Origin: Labilithrix sp.
Lineage (GTDB): Bacteria > Myxococcota_A > Polyangia > Polyangiales > Polyangiaceae
NCBI GenBank assembly: GCA_019637155.1
Contig: JAHBWE010000005.1
Location: 460,187-524,186, forward strand
Direction of reading: 5' to 3'
DNA: 64,000 nucleotides
Below the pieces are notes generated by a model that did no database searches, was not told where the DNA came from, and saw nothing but the letters and a program-made list of their open reading frames with translations. Below, piece after piece: positions 34,441-43,323 of the stretch; within the stretch, counting starts at the first letter, position 1, and each line of letters begins with the position of its first letter. Position numbers and translations under genes: made by a program.

Positions 34441-36876
34441 ATGAACGTGCGCGGTCGGGTCGTGGTGGTGACGCTCTCCTGCTTGCTCGTGGCGGCGGCG
34501 CTCGAGAGCGGTTGCGGCAGCAGCGTGGGCAGCAACTTCGACGACGGGGGCGGCGACGACGCGGGGGACGGCTCGACCGGCGCCAGCTCCACCAGCGGGT
34601 TCACGCCCGGCTCCTCCGGCGACGGCGGGTCGAGCGGGAGCTCCGGCGGCGAGTGCGACGTCGCCGGGCGCGCTTGCGGCGATGCCGGAGAAGGCGTGTG
34701 CGCCGGCGGGCTGTGCTGCGCGGCCGCCCTCGCTTGCGGCGCGACGTGCTGCGCCGATGGGACCGTGTGCTCGTTCCAGACGTGCGTCACGCCCGGCGCG
34801 ACGTGCTTCGACTCGAGCGACTGCGCCGCGAACGAGTACTGCGAGCTGTCGCTCGGTACGTCGAGCGACGCCGGCGTCAACGACGCCTCGTGCGTCGGGG
34901 CGTCGGACCGGAGCGGGAAGTGTCTGCCGCGGCCGCCCGAGTGCGTCGGGGACGCGGGGGCGACGGCGGACGGGACCATCACGTGCCTCCAGAAATGTGA
35001 GGTGCGGCCCGCGACGCCGACGTTCGCGCCCGCCCTCAAGGCGGCTTGGGGCGGCGAGACGGTGAGCCCGTTCTCGACCGACGTCATGATGGCGCCGATC
35101 GTCATTCAGCTCGATGATGACGATTGCGACGGAAAAGTGACTGAGCGCGATATTCCGGAAATTGTCTTTTCGACGTTCTCGAACGGGGCGTATCGCGTCG
35201 ACGGGCGGCTCCACGCGATCTCGCTCCGGAACGGGAGCTTCGTCGAGAAGTGGACCGTGCCGAACGCGACCAACGGCACGGTCGTGTACCCGACGAAGCA
35301 GATCGCGGCCGGCAACTTCGACGGGCTGCCCGGCAACGAGGTCGTCGCGTGCGGCGTCGACGGGAAGGTCCACGCGTTCCGCGGCACGGACGGATCGCTG
35401 CTGTGGTCGACCACGACGGAGACGATCTGCTTCATGCCGGCGATCGCGGACCTCGACGGCGACGGCAAGCCCGAGGTCATCGTCGAGGGCGGCATCCTCG
35501 ACGGCGCCGACGGCACACTGAAGCACGGCTTCGAGGTGCCGCTCGACGGGCCGTTCGTCGTGAGCGACATCGACTCCGACGGCAGGCTCGACGTCGTGAC
35601 GTACGCGCGCGCCTACAGCGCGACCGGCGTCCTGATCGTCGACACTGGGATGACGACCACCCCGCGCAACCCCGACACCGGCGATTGGAAGGGACCGTGG
35701 TCCGCGGTCGCCGACTTCGACGGCGACGGCAAGCCCGAGGTCGTCGCCGTCGACAACGAGACCCATACCGTCCACATGTGGCGCTACGACCCGAACGTCA
35801 CCGACGGCGGGCCGTTCGGGAGGTTCACGATCGTCCGCCAGCCCGTCGACATGAACGCCCTGTTCGACGCGAGCAACCAGTGTCCGGACGGGACGTGGGG
35901 CGCGACCCACGGCGGCGGGCCGCCGACGATCGGCGACTTCGATCGCGACGGGGTGCCGGACGTCGCGCTCGCGGGCGGCATCGGGTACGTCGTCTTCGAC
36001 GGAAGGAAGCTGCGCGACGAGACCTTCACCGGCGCGCAGACGATCCTCTGGTCGAAGGTCACGACCGACTGCTCGTCGGCCTCGACCGGCAGCACCCTGT
36101 TCGACTTCGACGGCGACGGGAAGGCGGAGGTCGTCTACTCCGACGAGCTGCGCCTCCGCATCTACGAGGGCGCGACCGGCAACGAGCTCGCGTCGATCTG
36201 CAACACGACCGCGACGCTGATCGAGTTCCCGATCGTCGCCGACGTCGACAACGACGGACAGGCCGACATCGTCGTCGTGTCGAACGCGTACAACAAGACC
36301 TGCGACGAGACGACCGACGGCGGCGCGCCGAGCCTCACCCGTCAGGCCGGCGTCCGCGTCTTCGGGCCCTCGACTGGCGCGTGGGTCCGCACGCGGCGGG
36401 TCTGGAACGAGCACGCGTACCACGTCACGAACGTGAACGAGGACGGCACCATCGCCGCCGACGAGCCGAAGAACTGGACCCAGAACGGCCTCAACAACTT
36501 CCGCCAGAACAAGCAGCCCGGCAGCGAGTTCGCTGCCCCGAACCTCGTCGCCACGATCTCGCCGGTCTGCGAGGGCGACACGACCGTCACCGTCGTCGTG
36601 CGAAACGTCGGCGAGGCGGCGGTCCCGGCCGGCGTCGTCATCGGCGTCTACGCCGGCACGACGAAGCTCGGGTCCCTGACGACGACACGTCCGCTCTACC
36701 CGGCCGAGGCCCAGCCGCTCGATCAGGCGGTCGCCGGCGCCGGCGTCGCGCCCGGCGCGACCGTCCGCGCGATCGTCGACGACGGCGCGCCGCCCCACCC
36801 GAGCTGGACCGAGTGCCGGACCGACGACAACACCGCCCAGACCACCGCGCGCGCCTGCTCCGGCGTCCCGAAGTAG
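34441..36876 (+). CDS. FG-GAP/VCBS-repeat surface lipoprotein with Cys-rich N-terminus
   Basis: An 811-residue protein with lipobox ALESGC (about residue 25), an Asp/Gly/Ser-rich spacer and a Cys-rich module (CDVAGRACGDAG, LCCAAALACGATCCADGTVC, CFDSSDCAANEYC). A series of FG-GAP repeats with calcium-binding DxDxDG loops follows (DDDDCDGKV, DLDGDGKPEVIVEGG, DFDGDGKPEVVAVDN, DFDRDGVPDVALAGG, DVDNDGQADIVVVSN), predicting a beta-propeller. A C-terminal CARDB-like domain (NLVATISPVCEGDTTVTVVVRNVGEAAVPAGV) closes it. It is probably outer-membrane, adhesive, calcium-dependent. Common in myxobacteria. Ends 5 bp from the convergent oxyR. Confidence 0.87.
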   Translation: MNVRGRVVVVTLSCLLVAAALESGCGSSVGSNFDDGGGDDAGDGSTGASSTSGFTPGSSGDGGSSGSSGGECDVAGRACGDAGEGVCAGGLCCAAALACGATCCADGTVCSFQTCVTPGATCFDSSDCAANEYCELSLGTSSDAGVNDASCVGASDRSGKCLPRPPECVGDAGATADGTITCLQKCEVRPATPTFAPALKAAWGGETVSPFSTDVMMAPIVIQLDDDDCDGKVTERDIPEIVFSTFSNGAYRVDGRLHAISLRNGSFVEKWTVPNATNGTVVYPTKQIAAGNFDGLPGNEVVACGVDGKVHAFRGTDGSLLWSTTTETICFMPAIADLDGDGKPEVIVEGGILDGADGTLKHGFEVPLDGPFVVSDIDSDGRLDVVTYARAYSATGVLIVDTGMTTTPRNPDTGDWKGPWSAVADFDGDGKPEVVAVDNETHTVHMWRYDPNVTDGGPFGRFTIVRQPVDMNALFDASNQCPDGTWGATHGGGPPTIGDFDRDGVPDVALAGGIGYVVFDGRKLRDETFTGAQTILWSKVTTDCSSASTGSTLFDFDGDGKAEVVYSDELRLRIYEGATGNELASICNTTATLIEFPIVADVDNDGQADIVVVSNAYNKTCDETTDGGAPSLTRQAGVRVFGPSTGAWVRTRRVWNEHAYHVTNVNEDGTIAADEPKNWTQNGLNNFRQNKQPGSEFAAPNLVATISPVCEGDTTVTVVVRNVGEAAVPAGVVIGVYAGTTKLGSLTTTRPLYPAEAQPLDQAVAGAGVAPGATVRAIVDDGAPPHPSWTECRTDDNTAQTTARACSGVPK

Positions 36877-36881
36877 CGGCC

Positions 36882-37793
36882 CTACGCGGCCTTCGCCGCG
36901 GCCGCCATCACCTTCGCGAGCTCCGTGAGCGGCGCGGCGATCGCGCTCTCGCGGCGCCACGCGAGCACGATCGTGCGGCCCTGCGCGCGCCCGGCGAGGG
37001 GACGGATCGCGAGCTGCCCGCGGCGGTTCTCGACGTCGACCGCGATGCTCGGGAGCAGCGTCACGCCGACGCCGGCGGAGACCATCTGGACCAGCGTCGC
37101 GAGGCTCGTCGCGCGGAGGTCGGTCTCCGTCGCGCCCGCGCGCTGGCAGAGCGCCAGCGCTTGCGTGCGGAGGCAGTGACCGTCGTCGAGGAGGAGCACC
37201 GGCTCGTCGTCGAGGTCCGCGAGCGCGATGCTCTTCTTCTTCGCGAGCGGATGCGCCTGCGGGACGGCCGCGACGAACGGATCCTCGCGCACGCGCGCGT
37301 ACGCCACGTCGTCCATCCCGTCGACGAGCGCGAGGAGGCCCGCGTCGATCGTCCCGCTCCGCAGCGACGCGAGGAGGTCCTCCGTCTTCTCCTCCACCAG
37401 CGCGAGGCGCAGCTTCGGCCAGCGCTCCGCGATCGCGGGCGTGACCCACGGCAAGAGGTACGGCGCGATGGTGGGGATGACCGCGAGCCGGAGCGTGCCC
37501 GCGAACGGGTCCTGCGTCGCGGTCGCGGCTGCGAGGAGGTCCTCGAGGTCGAGGAGCACGCGGCGCGCCTGGGCCACGACCGCCTCGCCCGCCTTCGTGA
37601 CGAGCACGCGCTGCCGGTTGCGCTCGAAGACCTGGACGCCGAGGACGTCCTCGAGCTTCTGGATCTGCGAGCTCAGCGTCGGCTGCGACACGCCGCAGCG
37701 CTCCGCGGCCTTGTGGAAGCCGAGCGTGTCGGCGACGGCGACCACGTATTGCAGCTGGCGGATCGAGACGTCGTGCGCCGCGGCGGTCCTCAT
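36882..37793 (-). CDS. oxyR: OxyR, peroxide-sensing LysR-type regulator
   Basis: A 303-residue LysR regulator: N-terminal winged HTH (LQYVVAVADTLGFHKAAERCGVSQPTLSSQIQKLEDVLG) and a C-terminal sensor domain. DDGHCLRTQALALC carries Cys207 and Cys216, nine residues apart, matching the redox pair Cys199/Cys208 of E. coli OxyR, and ATSLATLVQMVSAGVGVTLLPSIAV follows as in OxyR. It is divergent from a flavoprotein disulfide reductase and a peroxiredoxin-glutaredoxin gene, the expected peroxide-response targets. Dyad sites overlapping its start codon suggest autoregulation. Both Cys being present supports true peroxide sensing. Confidence 0.93.
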   Translation of the reverse strand: MRTAAAHDVSIRQLQYVVAVADTLGFHKAAERCGVSQPTLSSQIQKLEDVLGVQVFERNRQRVLVTKAGEAVVAQARRVLLDLEDLLAAATATQDPFAGTLRLAVIPTIAPYLLPWVTPAIAERWPKLRLALVEEKTEDLLASLRSGTIDAGLLALVDGMDDVAYARVREDPFVAAVPQAHPLAKKKSIALADLDDEPVLLLDDGHCLRTQALALCQRAGATETDLRATSLATLVQMVSAGVGVTLLPSIAVDVENRRGQLAIRPLAGRAQGRTIVLAWRRESAIAAPLTELAKVMAAAAKAA

Positions 37794-37842
37794 GATAGTC
37801 AGGTTCTATCACGAGCATTGATTCTTCGTCTTTGGCGAATCA
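37793..37842. promoter_or_regulatory. OxyR operator candidates between oxyR and the reductase-peroxiredoxin operon
   Basis: TGATAG-N7-CTATCA (37793-37811) contains ATAG-N7-CTAT, the core half of the OxyR consensus, and overlaps the oxyR start codon. A second perfect dyad, TGATTC-N12-GAATCA (37819-37842), lies eight bases further on. The pair spans the 76-bp divergent gap and fits an OxyR tetramer covering tandem sites. GGAGGAG at 37861-37867 is the ribosome-binding site of the plus-strand gene. Confidence 0.72.
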
Positions 37843-37869
37843 GTCGTCGGGACGTAGGTTGGAGGAGCG

Positions 37870-39291
37870 ATGAACGACACGAAGACCGTCGACGTAGCGA
37901 TCCTCGGGGCCGGCACCGCCGGCATGGCAGCGTACCGCGCCGTGCGGCGGGAAGGCCGCACCGCCCTCCTCATCGAAGCCGGAGCGTACGGCACCACCTG
38001 CGCGCGAGTCGGCTGCATGCCGAGCAAGCTCCTCATCGCCGCGGCCGACGCGGCGCACCGCGCACGTCACGCCGCGCCGTTCGGGGTCCGCACCACGGTC
38101 GCGGTCGACGGCAAGGAGGTCATGGCGCGCGTCCGCGGCGAGCGCGATCGCTTCGTCGGGTTCGTCCTCGAGTCGATCGAGAGCTTCCCGGCCGAGGATC
38201 GCCTCCTCGGTCAGGCGCGCCTCGTCGGCCCGCACACGCTCGAGCTCACCGGCGCGCACGGCGTCGTGCGCGTGAACGCGAAGGCGATCGTGGTCGCGAC
38301 GGGGTCTTCGCCGTGGCTGCCGCCCGTGTTCGACGCGGTGAAGGACCGGATCGTCGTCAACGATCACGTCTTCGACTGGACCGATCTCCCGCCGTCGGCG
38401 GTCGTGTTCGGCGCGGGCGTCATCGGGCTCGAGCTCGGCCAGGCGCTCACGCGGCTCGGGGTGAAGGTGAAGGTCCTCGGCCGCAGCGGCACGATCGGGC
38501 CGCTCAAGGATCCGGTCGTGAAGGAGGCGGCGGCGAAGGCGCTCCACGCCGAGCTCGACGCGGACTTCGACGCGGAGGTCCGATCCATCGCGCCGCTCGG
38601 CGAGGGCACCGGCGTCGCGGTCACGTTCGTGGACAAGGACGGCAACGAGCGCACGGACACGTTCTCGGTCGCGCTCGTGGCCGCGGGGCGGCGGCCCAAC
38701 GTCGTCGGCCTCGGCCTCGAGCACGCGGGCGTGGCGGTCGACGTGAAGGTCGATCGGCGCACGCTCCGGTGGGGGAGCTCGAACGTGTTCCGCGCCGGCG
38801 ACGTGAACGACGACATGCCGCTCCTCCACGAGGCGGCGGACGAAGGCGCGATCGCCGGCACGAACGCGGCGCGCCTCGCGGCGGGGCTCGCGCCGCTGCC
38901 GGGCCATCGCCGGACGCCGCTCGGCATCGTCTTCAGCGATCCGAACATCGCCGTCGTCGGCGGCGGCTATCCCGCCGCGGAGGCGCAAGGCGCGTTCGTC
39001 GCGGGCGCGATCGACTTCGGCGACCAGGGGCGCAGCCGCGTGATGCGCGAGAACCACGGCGCGGCGCGCCTCTACGCGAACCCCGAGACGCGGCGGTTCC
39101 TCGGCGCCGAGCTCGCGGGCCCGCGCGTCGAGCACATGGCCCACCTCCTCGCGTGGGCCCATCAAGCGCGGCTCACCGTCGACGACATGCTCGCGATGCC
39201 GTTTTACCACCCTGTCGTCGAGGAGGGCCTTCGCACGGCGCTCCGCGACCTCGCCAGCAAGCTACCCAAGAAAGAAGAGAAGGAATCATGA
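37870..39291 (+). CDS. dihydrolipoamide dehydrogenase-like flavoprotein disulfide reductase
   Basis: A 473-residue class I pyridine-nucleotide-disulfide oxidoreductase. FAD-binding GAGTAGMAAYRAVRREG is followed by the redox-active Cys pair in TTCARVGCMPSK (CxxxxC), then a second FAD motif and NAD-binding GAGVIGLELGQAL. The C-terminal dimerisation domain has EHMAHLLAWAHQARLTVDDMLAMPFYHPVVEEGL; the His-Pro pair supplies the base. No lipoyl-dependent dehydrogenase genes are adjacent. Its place in an OxyR-controlled operon with a Prx-Grx suggests it recycles thiols for peroxide detoxification. The stop overlaps the next start by four bases. Confidence 0.9.
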   Translation: MNDTKTVDVAILGAGTAGMAAYRAVRREGRTALLIEAGAYGTTCARVGCMPSKLLIAAADAAHRARHAAPFGVRTTVAVDGKEVMARVRGERDRFVGFVLESIESFPAEDRLLGQARLVGPHTLELTGAHGVVRVNAKAIVVATGSSPWLPPVFDAVKDRIVVNDHVFDWTDLPPSAVVFGAGVIGLELGQALTRLGVKVKVLGRSGTIGPLKDPVVKEAAAKALHAELDADFDAEVRSIAPLGEGTGVAVTFVDKDGNERTDTFSVALVAAGRRPNVVGLGLEHAGVAVDVKVDRRTLRWGSSNVFRAGDVNDDMPLLHEAADEGAIAGTNAARLAAGLAPLPGHRRTPLGIVFSDPNIAVVGGGYPAAEAQGAFVAGAIDFGDQGRSRVMRENHGAARLYANPETRRFLGAELAGPRVEHMAHLLAWAHQARLTVDDMLAMPFYHPVVEEGLRTALRDLASKLPKKEEKES

Positions 39292-40028
39292 GCAAGGAAC
39301 CGCGTTTCACGAATCAGATGGAAGGCAAGCGTGTCCCGGAGGTGACGTTCCGCACGCGCGAGGGCGCGAGCTGGAAGAACGTGTCGACGAAGGACGTCTT
39401 CGCCGGCAAGAAGGTCGTCGTCTTCGCGCTGCCGGGCGCGTTCACGCCGACGTGCTCCTCCGCGCACGTCCCGCGCTACAACGAGCTCTACCCCGCGTTC
39501 AAGGCGCGCGGCGTCGACTCGATCGTGTGCCTCTCGGTGAACGACGCGTTCGTCATGGAGGAGTGGGGCCGCGCGCAGAACGCCGCGAACGTCACCTTCC
39601 TCCCCGACGGCAACGGCGAGTTCACGAAGGGGATGGGCATGCTCACGAACAAGAGCGACCTCGGCTTCGGCGATCGTTCGTGGCGCTATTCGATGCTCGT
39701 CGAGGACGGGGTCGTCAAGAAGATGTTCGTCGAGCCGGACGTCGAGGGCGATCCATTCACCAACTCGGACGCCGAGACGATGCTGAAGCACCTCGATCCC
39801 GAGGCGAAGGTCCCGAACGACGTGCTCCTGTTCGGCCGCGCCGGCTGCAGCCACTGCGCGCGCGCGAAGAAGCTGCTCGAGGAGAAGGGCTGGGCCTACG
39901 ACGAGGTCCGCGCGACGCCGCGGAACCTCCGCGCGGTGAGCGGCCGCTCGTCGACCCCGCAGATCTTCGTCGACGGCAAGCACATCGGCGGCGCCGACGA
40001 GCTCGAGGCGTACTTCAAGGCTCAGTGA
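39288..40028 (+). CDS. hybrid peroxiredoxin 5-glutaredoxin
   Basis: ATG 39288 overlaps the reductase stop (ATGA) and AAGGAAT precedes it. The 246-residue protein fuses a Prx5 domain (residues 1-165) with peroxidatic Cys in LPGAFTPTCSSAHVPRY, and VEEWGR-type VMEEWGRAQ, to a glutaredoxin (about 170-246) with active site GCSHCARAKKLLEE and the GSH-binding STPQIFVDGKHIGGADEL. Such hybrids reduce H2O2 and alkyl hydroperoxides using glutathione, the Grx domain serving as internal reductant. The last 14 bp overlap the 3' end of the convergent FG-GAP protein gene. Confidence 0.94.
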   Translation: MSKEPRFTNQMEGKRVPEVTFRTREGASWKNVSTKDVFAGKKVVVFALPGAFTPTCSSAHVPRYNELYPAFKARGVDSIVCLSVNDAFVMEEWGRAQNAANVTFLPDGNGEFTKGMGMLTNKSDLGFGDRSWRYSMLVEDGVVKKMFVEPDVEGDPFTNSDAETMLKHLDPEAKVPNDVLLFGRAGCSHCARAKKLLEEKGWAYDEVRATPRNLRAVSGRSSTPQIFVDGKHIGGADELEAYFKAQ

Positions 40029-43000
40029 ATCGAGAGCGCCGGCGGCGACGCACGAGGCCGAGCAGGAGCGAGAGCGCGAGTGCCGCGATCGAGCCCGAGC
40101 CGCGCGCGGGGCCCGTCGCGCGGCAGGCGCAGCCGCCGCCGACGTCGAAGCTCGCGGCGGGCTCCGGCTCGGGCGCCTCGCAGACGAGCGGCGTCGCCGC
40201 GCGCTCGGGCGTGCCCTGCGCGAGCTTCGTCTTCGTGTTGCCGGTGTTCGCGTTGTCGTGGCGGAACGACTCCCACAGCACCTTGCCGTTCGCGGTGCCG
40301 CGCGTCGTCCAGGCGAAGAGCCAGCCCTCGCGCGTGCCGGCGACGATCTCGAGCCGCTTCTCGCGATCGCCGTCGATGTCGCCGACCGCGGGCGTCCCCG
40401 CGATCCATCCGCTCGTGAGCTTCGGGAACCCCGCCGCCTCGCGGCCGCACGCGTCGGCGGCGTGGAGGAAGCCGCCGCTCGTGCCGGTGATGACCTCCGG
40501 GATCTCGTCGCCGCTCACGTCCGCGATCGCGTGATCGCCGTTCGACGCGAAGTCCTCGGTCGCGATCTTACCGATCGCCGCGCCGGTCGCGCCGCTGAAC
40601 ACGGTCGCGCCGTGGTCGCCGGCCGCGCGCGGGGTGGGGCTCGAGCCGGTGAAGACGTCGCCCAAAGTGGGCAATCCGCCTGAAACAACTATATCGAGAT
40701 AACCGTCCTGATCGAGGTCTCCGACCGCGGGGCTCCCGAAGAAGGCGGCGAACCCCCCGCCGGGGCCGCCGCGCGCGGGGAAGTAGAGCGGGGCGATGCC
40801 GTTGCCGCCGAGGATGACGTCGGGCTCGCCGTCGTTCTCGAAGTCGGTCGCCACCGGGGAGGTGAGGCGCGGGCTCGGGATCGCGATCGGCCACGACGGC
40901 AGCGTGCGCCCGGTCGCGTCGAGGGCGAACGCGGCGCCGTCGCCGCTCGCGACGAGGATCTCGGGGAGCCCGTCGCCGGTGAGGTCGACCGCGGCCGGCG
41001 ACGCGGCGACGCGGCGCGCGCCCAGCTCGACCGGGAAGCCGGCGCGGACGCCGCCGCCGGCGTCGAAGGCGTAGACGCGTCCGTCGAAGGTGCCGACGAC
41101 GATCTCCGGGCGACCGTCGCCGTCGAGATCGGCGAGGACCGGCGCGCTGTTCGTCCCGCGCGACCAGCGACGCTGCGTGTCGGCGCAGCGGATCGGCGGC
41201 CCGACCTGCGGCGCGAGCGAGCACGACGGGACGAGCGGGAGCCGCCGCGGCCAGCCGGGCGCGTCCTGACCGCGCGCGTTGACGACGTAGACGGTGCCGC
41301 TCCACGTCACGAAGACGATCTCCTGCTTGCCGTCGCCGTCGAGGTCCGCGATCGCGGGCGCCTGCACGATCGCCTCGCGCGCGAGCGCGGGGTCGACGCC
41401 GCCCTGCGCGCCGGCGACGTAGGCGGGGGCCGCGGCGTAGCTCGGGACCGTGACCTCGCTCGTGAGGTCCTTGTTGAGGCCATCCATCGGGCGCGTCAGG
41501 TACGGGAAGCCGGCGGTCTCGACCGGCTTGCCGTCCTTCAGCGCGAAGACGTGGAGCTTGCCCGCGCTGTCGGCGACGACGATGTCGCGGACGCCGTCGC
41601 CGTCGATGTCGGCGAGCTTGGGGCTGCCTTCGATCGACGCGCCGAGGGCGATCGGGAACCCGGGCAAGAGGTCCTCGTCGAGCCCGTTCTTCTGGTTCGT
41701 CACCGAGACGACGCGGCGCGCCTCGCCGGTCACGTCTTGCCCGTCGTAGTGCGCGATCGCGCGCACGCGGATCGTGATCGCGCGCTCGCGGTCGGCGCCG
41801 GTCTCGATCTGCGCGGGATCGAGCTGCGCGAGCGGCGTCGCCCCGCCGCTCACGGTCGTCGGCGGGATCCCGCGCAGCGGCACGACGATGTCGCGGAAGG
41901 TGGAGTCGGCGGGCTCGGTCCCCGGCGCCCACTGGACGAAGAGATCGTACGAGCGCGCGCGCGGAGCCGCGGCGCGCCCCTGGATCGAGATCGGGCCGAG
42001 GCTCAGGTTCGCGTAGACGGGCGCGAAGAACGCGGGCGACGTGACGTCGACCTCGGGCGGGATGCGTCGCGACGCGACCGCGTCGACCGCGCGCGCGGCG
42101 TTGGCGCGGCCGCGGCCGGTGCGCTCGTCGAAGCCGGCGGGGCCGAGCTCGTCGGCCTCGTTCAGCAGGATCTGTCGCGCCTCGTCGGCGGTGAGGGTGA
42201 GGCTCGCGCCGGCGGCGGCGGAGTAGAGGAGGCCCGCGACGCCGGCGACGCGGGCGGCGGCGTCGCGCGCGCAGCCGGTGGTGCTCGCGACGAGGCCGAG
42301 GTGACCGCCGAAGCTCGAGCAGCCGTCGGCGTTCGTGAACGCGGTCGTGGACGCGGGATCGTCGCCGTCGAAGCGGACGCCTCCGACCGCGAGGACGTGG
42401 TTCGCGGCGGCGGGCACGTCGTGGCGGCGCGAGTTCGTGTCGCCGATGCCGGTGACGACGAGGACGTTCTTGCCGTAGGCGTAGTCGAGCGCGGCGCGCG
42501 CGAACGCGGAGTGATCGACCGCGTTCACGCCGGCGGAGACGACGCGCGCGCCGTTGTCGCTCGCGTAGACGATCGCCTGCGCGAGGTCGTTGCCGGCCGC
42601 GGTCTCCGCGTCGGTGACGCGGAGCGGGACGTAGCGGCAGCCGGGGCAGACGCCGGGTTGTCCGCCGCCGTTGTTCGCGCGCGCCGCGGCGACGCGCGCG
42701 TGGGTCGTGCCCTGTCCGTTGCGCGCGTCGTCGTAGGGATCGTTGTCGTTCGCGAAGAAGTCCCAGCCGCAGATGTCGTCGGTGTACCCGTTCGCGTCGT
42801 CGTCCACGCCGTCGGAGAAGCGGAGGATGATGTCGCCGGGATCGAGGATGCAGTTCCGGTTCAGGTCGCCGGCGAGGCGGATGCTGCTCGGGCGGGTGGG
42901 GTCGTGGCGCGAGTAGCACTCGTCGGGGACGAGCGACTTCATGCGCGGATCTTCGGCGTAGTCGGCGACGGTGAAGACGCCGTCGCCGTTGCAGTCGTAG

Positions 43001-43317
43001 CCCGCGAGGCGGCCGCCGCCGCCGCACGCCGATCCGTCTCCGCGCTGCGGGCGCGCGTCGCCGGTCAGCTCGCCGGCGTTCAGCGCGGCCTGGTCGACGA
43101 GGTCTTGTTCGTCCCATTGCACGCCGGAGCTCGCGATCGCGATCGCGATCTCGGGGCGACCGAGCGTCGTGTTCCACGCGCCTTCGACGTCCATGCCGGA
43201 CGTGGGGGCGTAGCTCCAGTCGGCGGTGTAGTCGCTCGGGAGCGCGGCGTCGGCGCGGAGGGCGACGGTCGCGATGCCGGCGAGGCACGCGAGCGACAGC
43301 GCGGCGGGGAAACGCAC
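40015..43317 (-). CDS. pseudo-subtilisin (S8 fold) with FG-GAP repeats and MYXO-CTERM-like sorting tail
   Basis: An 1100-residue secreted protein (signal MRFPAALSLACLAGIATVALRADA). Residues about 45-420 follow the S8 layout, including a dockerin-like insertion (YDCNGDGVFTVADYAED) and DDDANGYTDDICGWDF. All catalytic positions are altered: Asp becomes Ser63 (IASSGV), His becomes Gln202 (GQGTTH), the oxyanion Asn becomes Asp293, and Ser becomes Arg351 (GCARDAAARVAGVAGLL). An Ig-like segment and FG-GAP repeats (DIDGDGVRDIVVAD, DLDGDGKQEIVFV, DLDGDGRPEIVVG, DLDQDGYLDIVVSG) follow. The end has a Cys pair (CACRA), a hydrophobic helix and RRRRRSR, like MYXO-CTERM surface-anchoring tails. Probably a non-proteolytic adhesin. 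Confidence 0.85.
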   Translation of the reverse strand: MRFPAALSLACLAGIATVALRADAALPSDYTADWSYAPTSGMDVEGAWNTTLGRPEIAIAIASSGVQWDEQDLVDQAALNAGELTGDARPQRGDGSACGGGGRLAGYDCNGDGVFTVADYAEDPRMKSLVPDECYSRHDPTRPSSIRLAGDLNRNCILDPGDIILRFSDGVDDDANGYTDDICGWDFFANDNDPYDDARNGQGTTHARVAAARANNGGGQPGVCPGCRYVPLRVTDAETAAGNDLAQAIVYASDNGARVVSAGVNAVDHSAFARAALDYAYGKNVLVVTGIGDTNSRRHDVPAAANHVLAVGGVRFDGDDPASTTAFTNADGCSSFGGHLGLVASTTGCARDAAARVAGVAGLLYSAAAGASLTLTADEARQILLNEADELGPAGFDERTGRGRANAARAVDAVASRRIPPEVDVTSPAFFAPVYANLSLGPISIQGRAAAPRARSYDLFVQWAPGTEPADSTFRDIVVPLRGIPPTTVSGGATPLAQLDPAQIETGADRERAITIRVRAIAHYDGQDVTGEARRVVSVTNQKNGLDEDLLPGFPIALGASIEGSPKLADIDGDGVRDIVVADSAGKLHVFALKDGKPVETAGFPYLTRPMDGLNKDLTSEVTVPSYAAAPAYVAGAQGGVDPALAREAIVQAPAIADLDGDGKQEIVFVTWSGTVYVVNARGQDAPGWPRRLPLVPSCSLAPQVGPPIRCADTQRRWSRGTNSAPVLADLDGDGRPEIVVGTFDGRVYAFDAGGGVRAGFPVELGARRVAASPAAVDLTGDGLPEILVASGDGAAFALDATGRTLPSWPIAIPSPRLTSPVATDFENDGEPDVILGGNGIAPLYFPARGGPGGGFAAFFGSPAVGDLDQDGYLDIVVSGGLPTLGDVFTGSSPTPRAAGDHGATVFSGATGAAIGKIATEDFASNGDHAIADVSGDEIPEVITGTSGGFLHAADACGREAAGFPKLTSGWIAGTPAVGDIDGDREKRLEIVAGTREGWLFAWTTRGTANGKVLWESFRHDNANTGNTKTKLAQGTPERAATPLVCEAPEPEPAASFDVGGGCACRATGPARGSGSIAALALSLLLGLVRRRRRSRFTEP

Positions 43318-43323
43318 GTGGCG

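Noticed and set aside
35250..40028. A very long plus-strand open frame (1592 codons) crossing several genes
   Set aside because: It is out of frame with the FG-GAP lipoprotein and antisense to oxyR, is Arg-rich low complexity, and only its last 247 codons are a real gene (Prx-Grx, starting at 39288).
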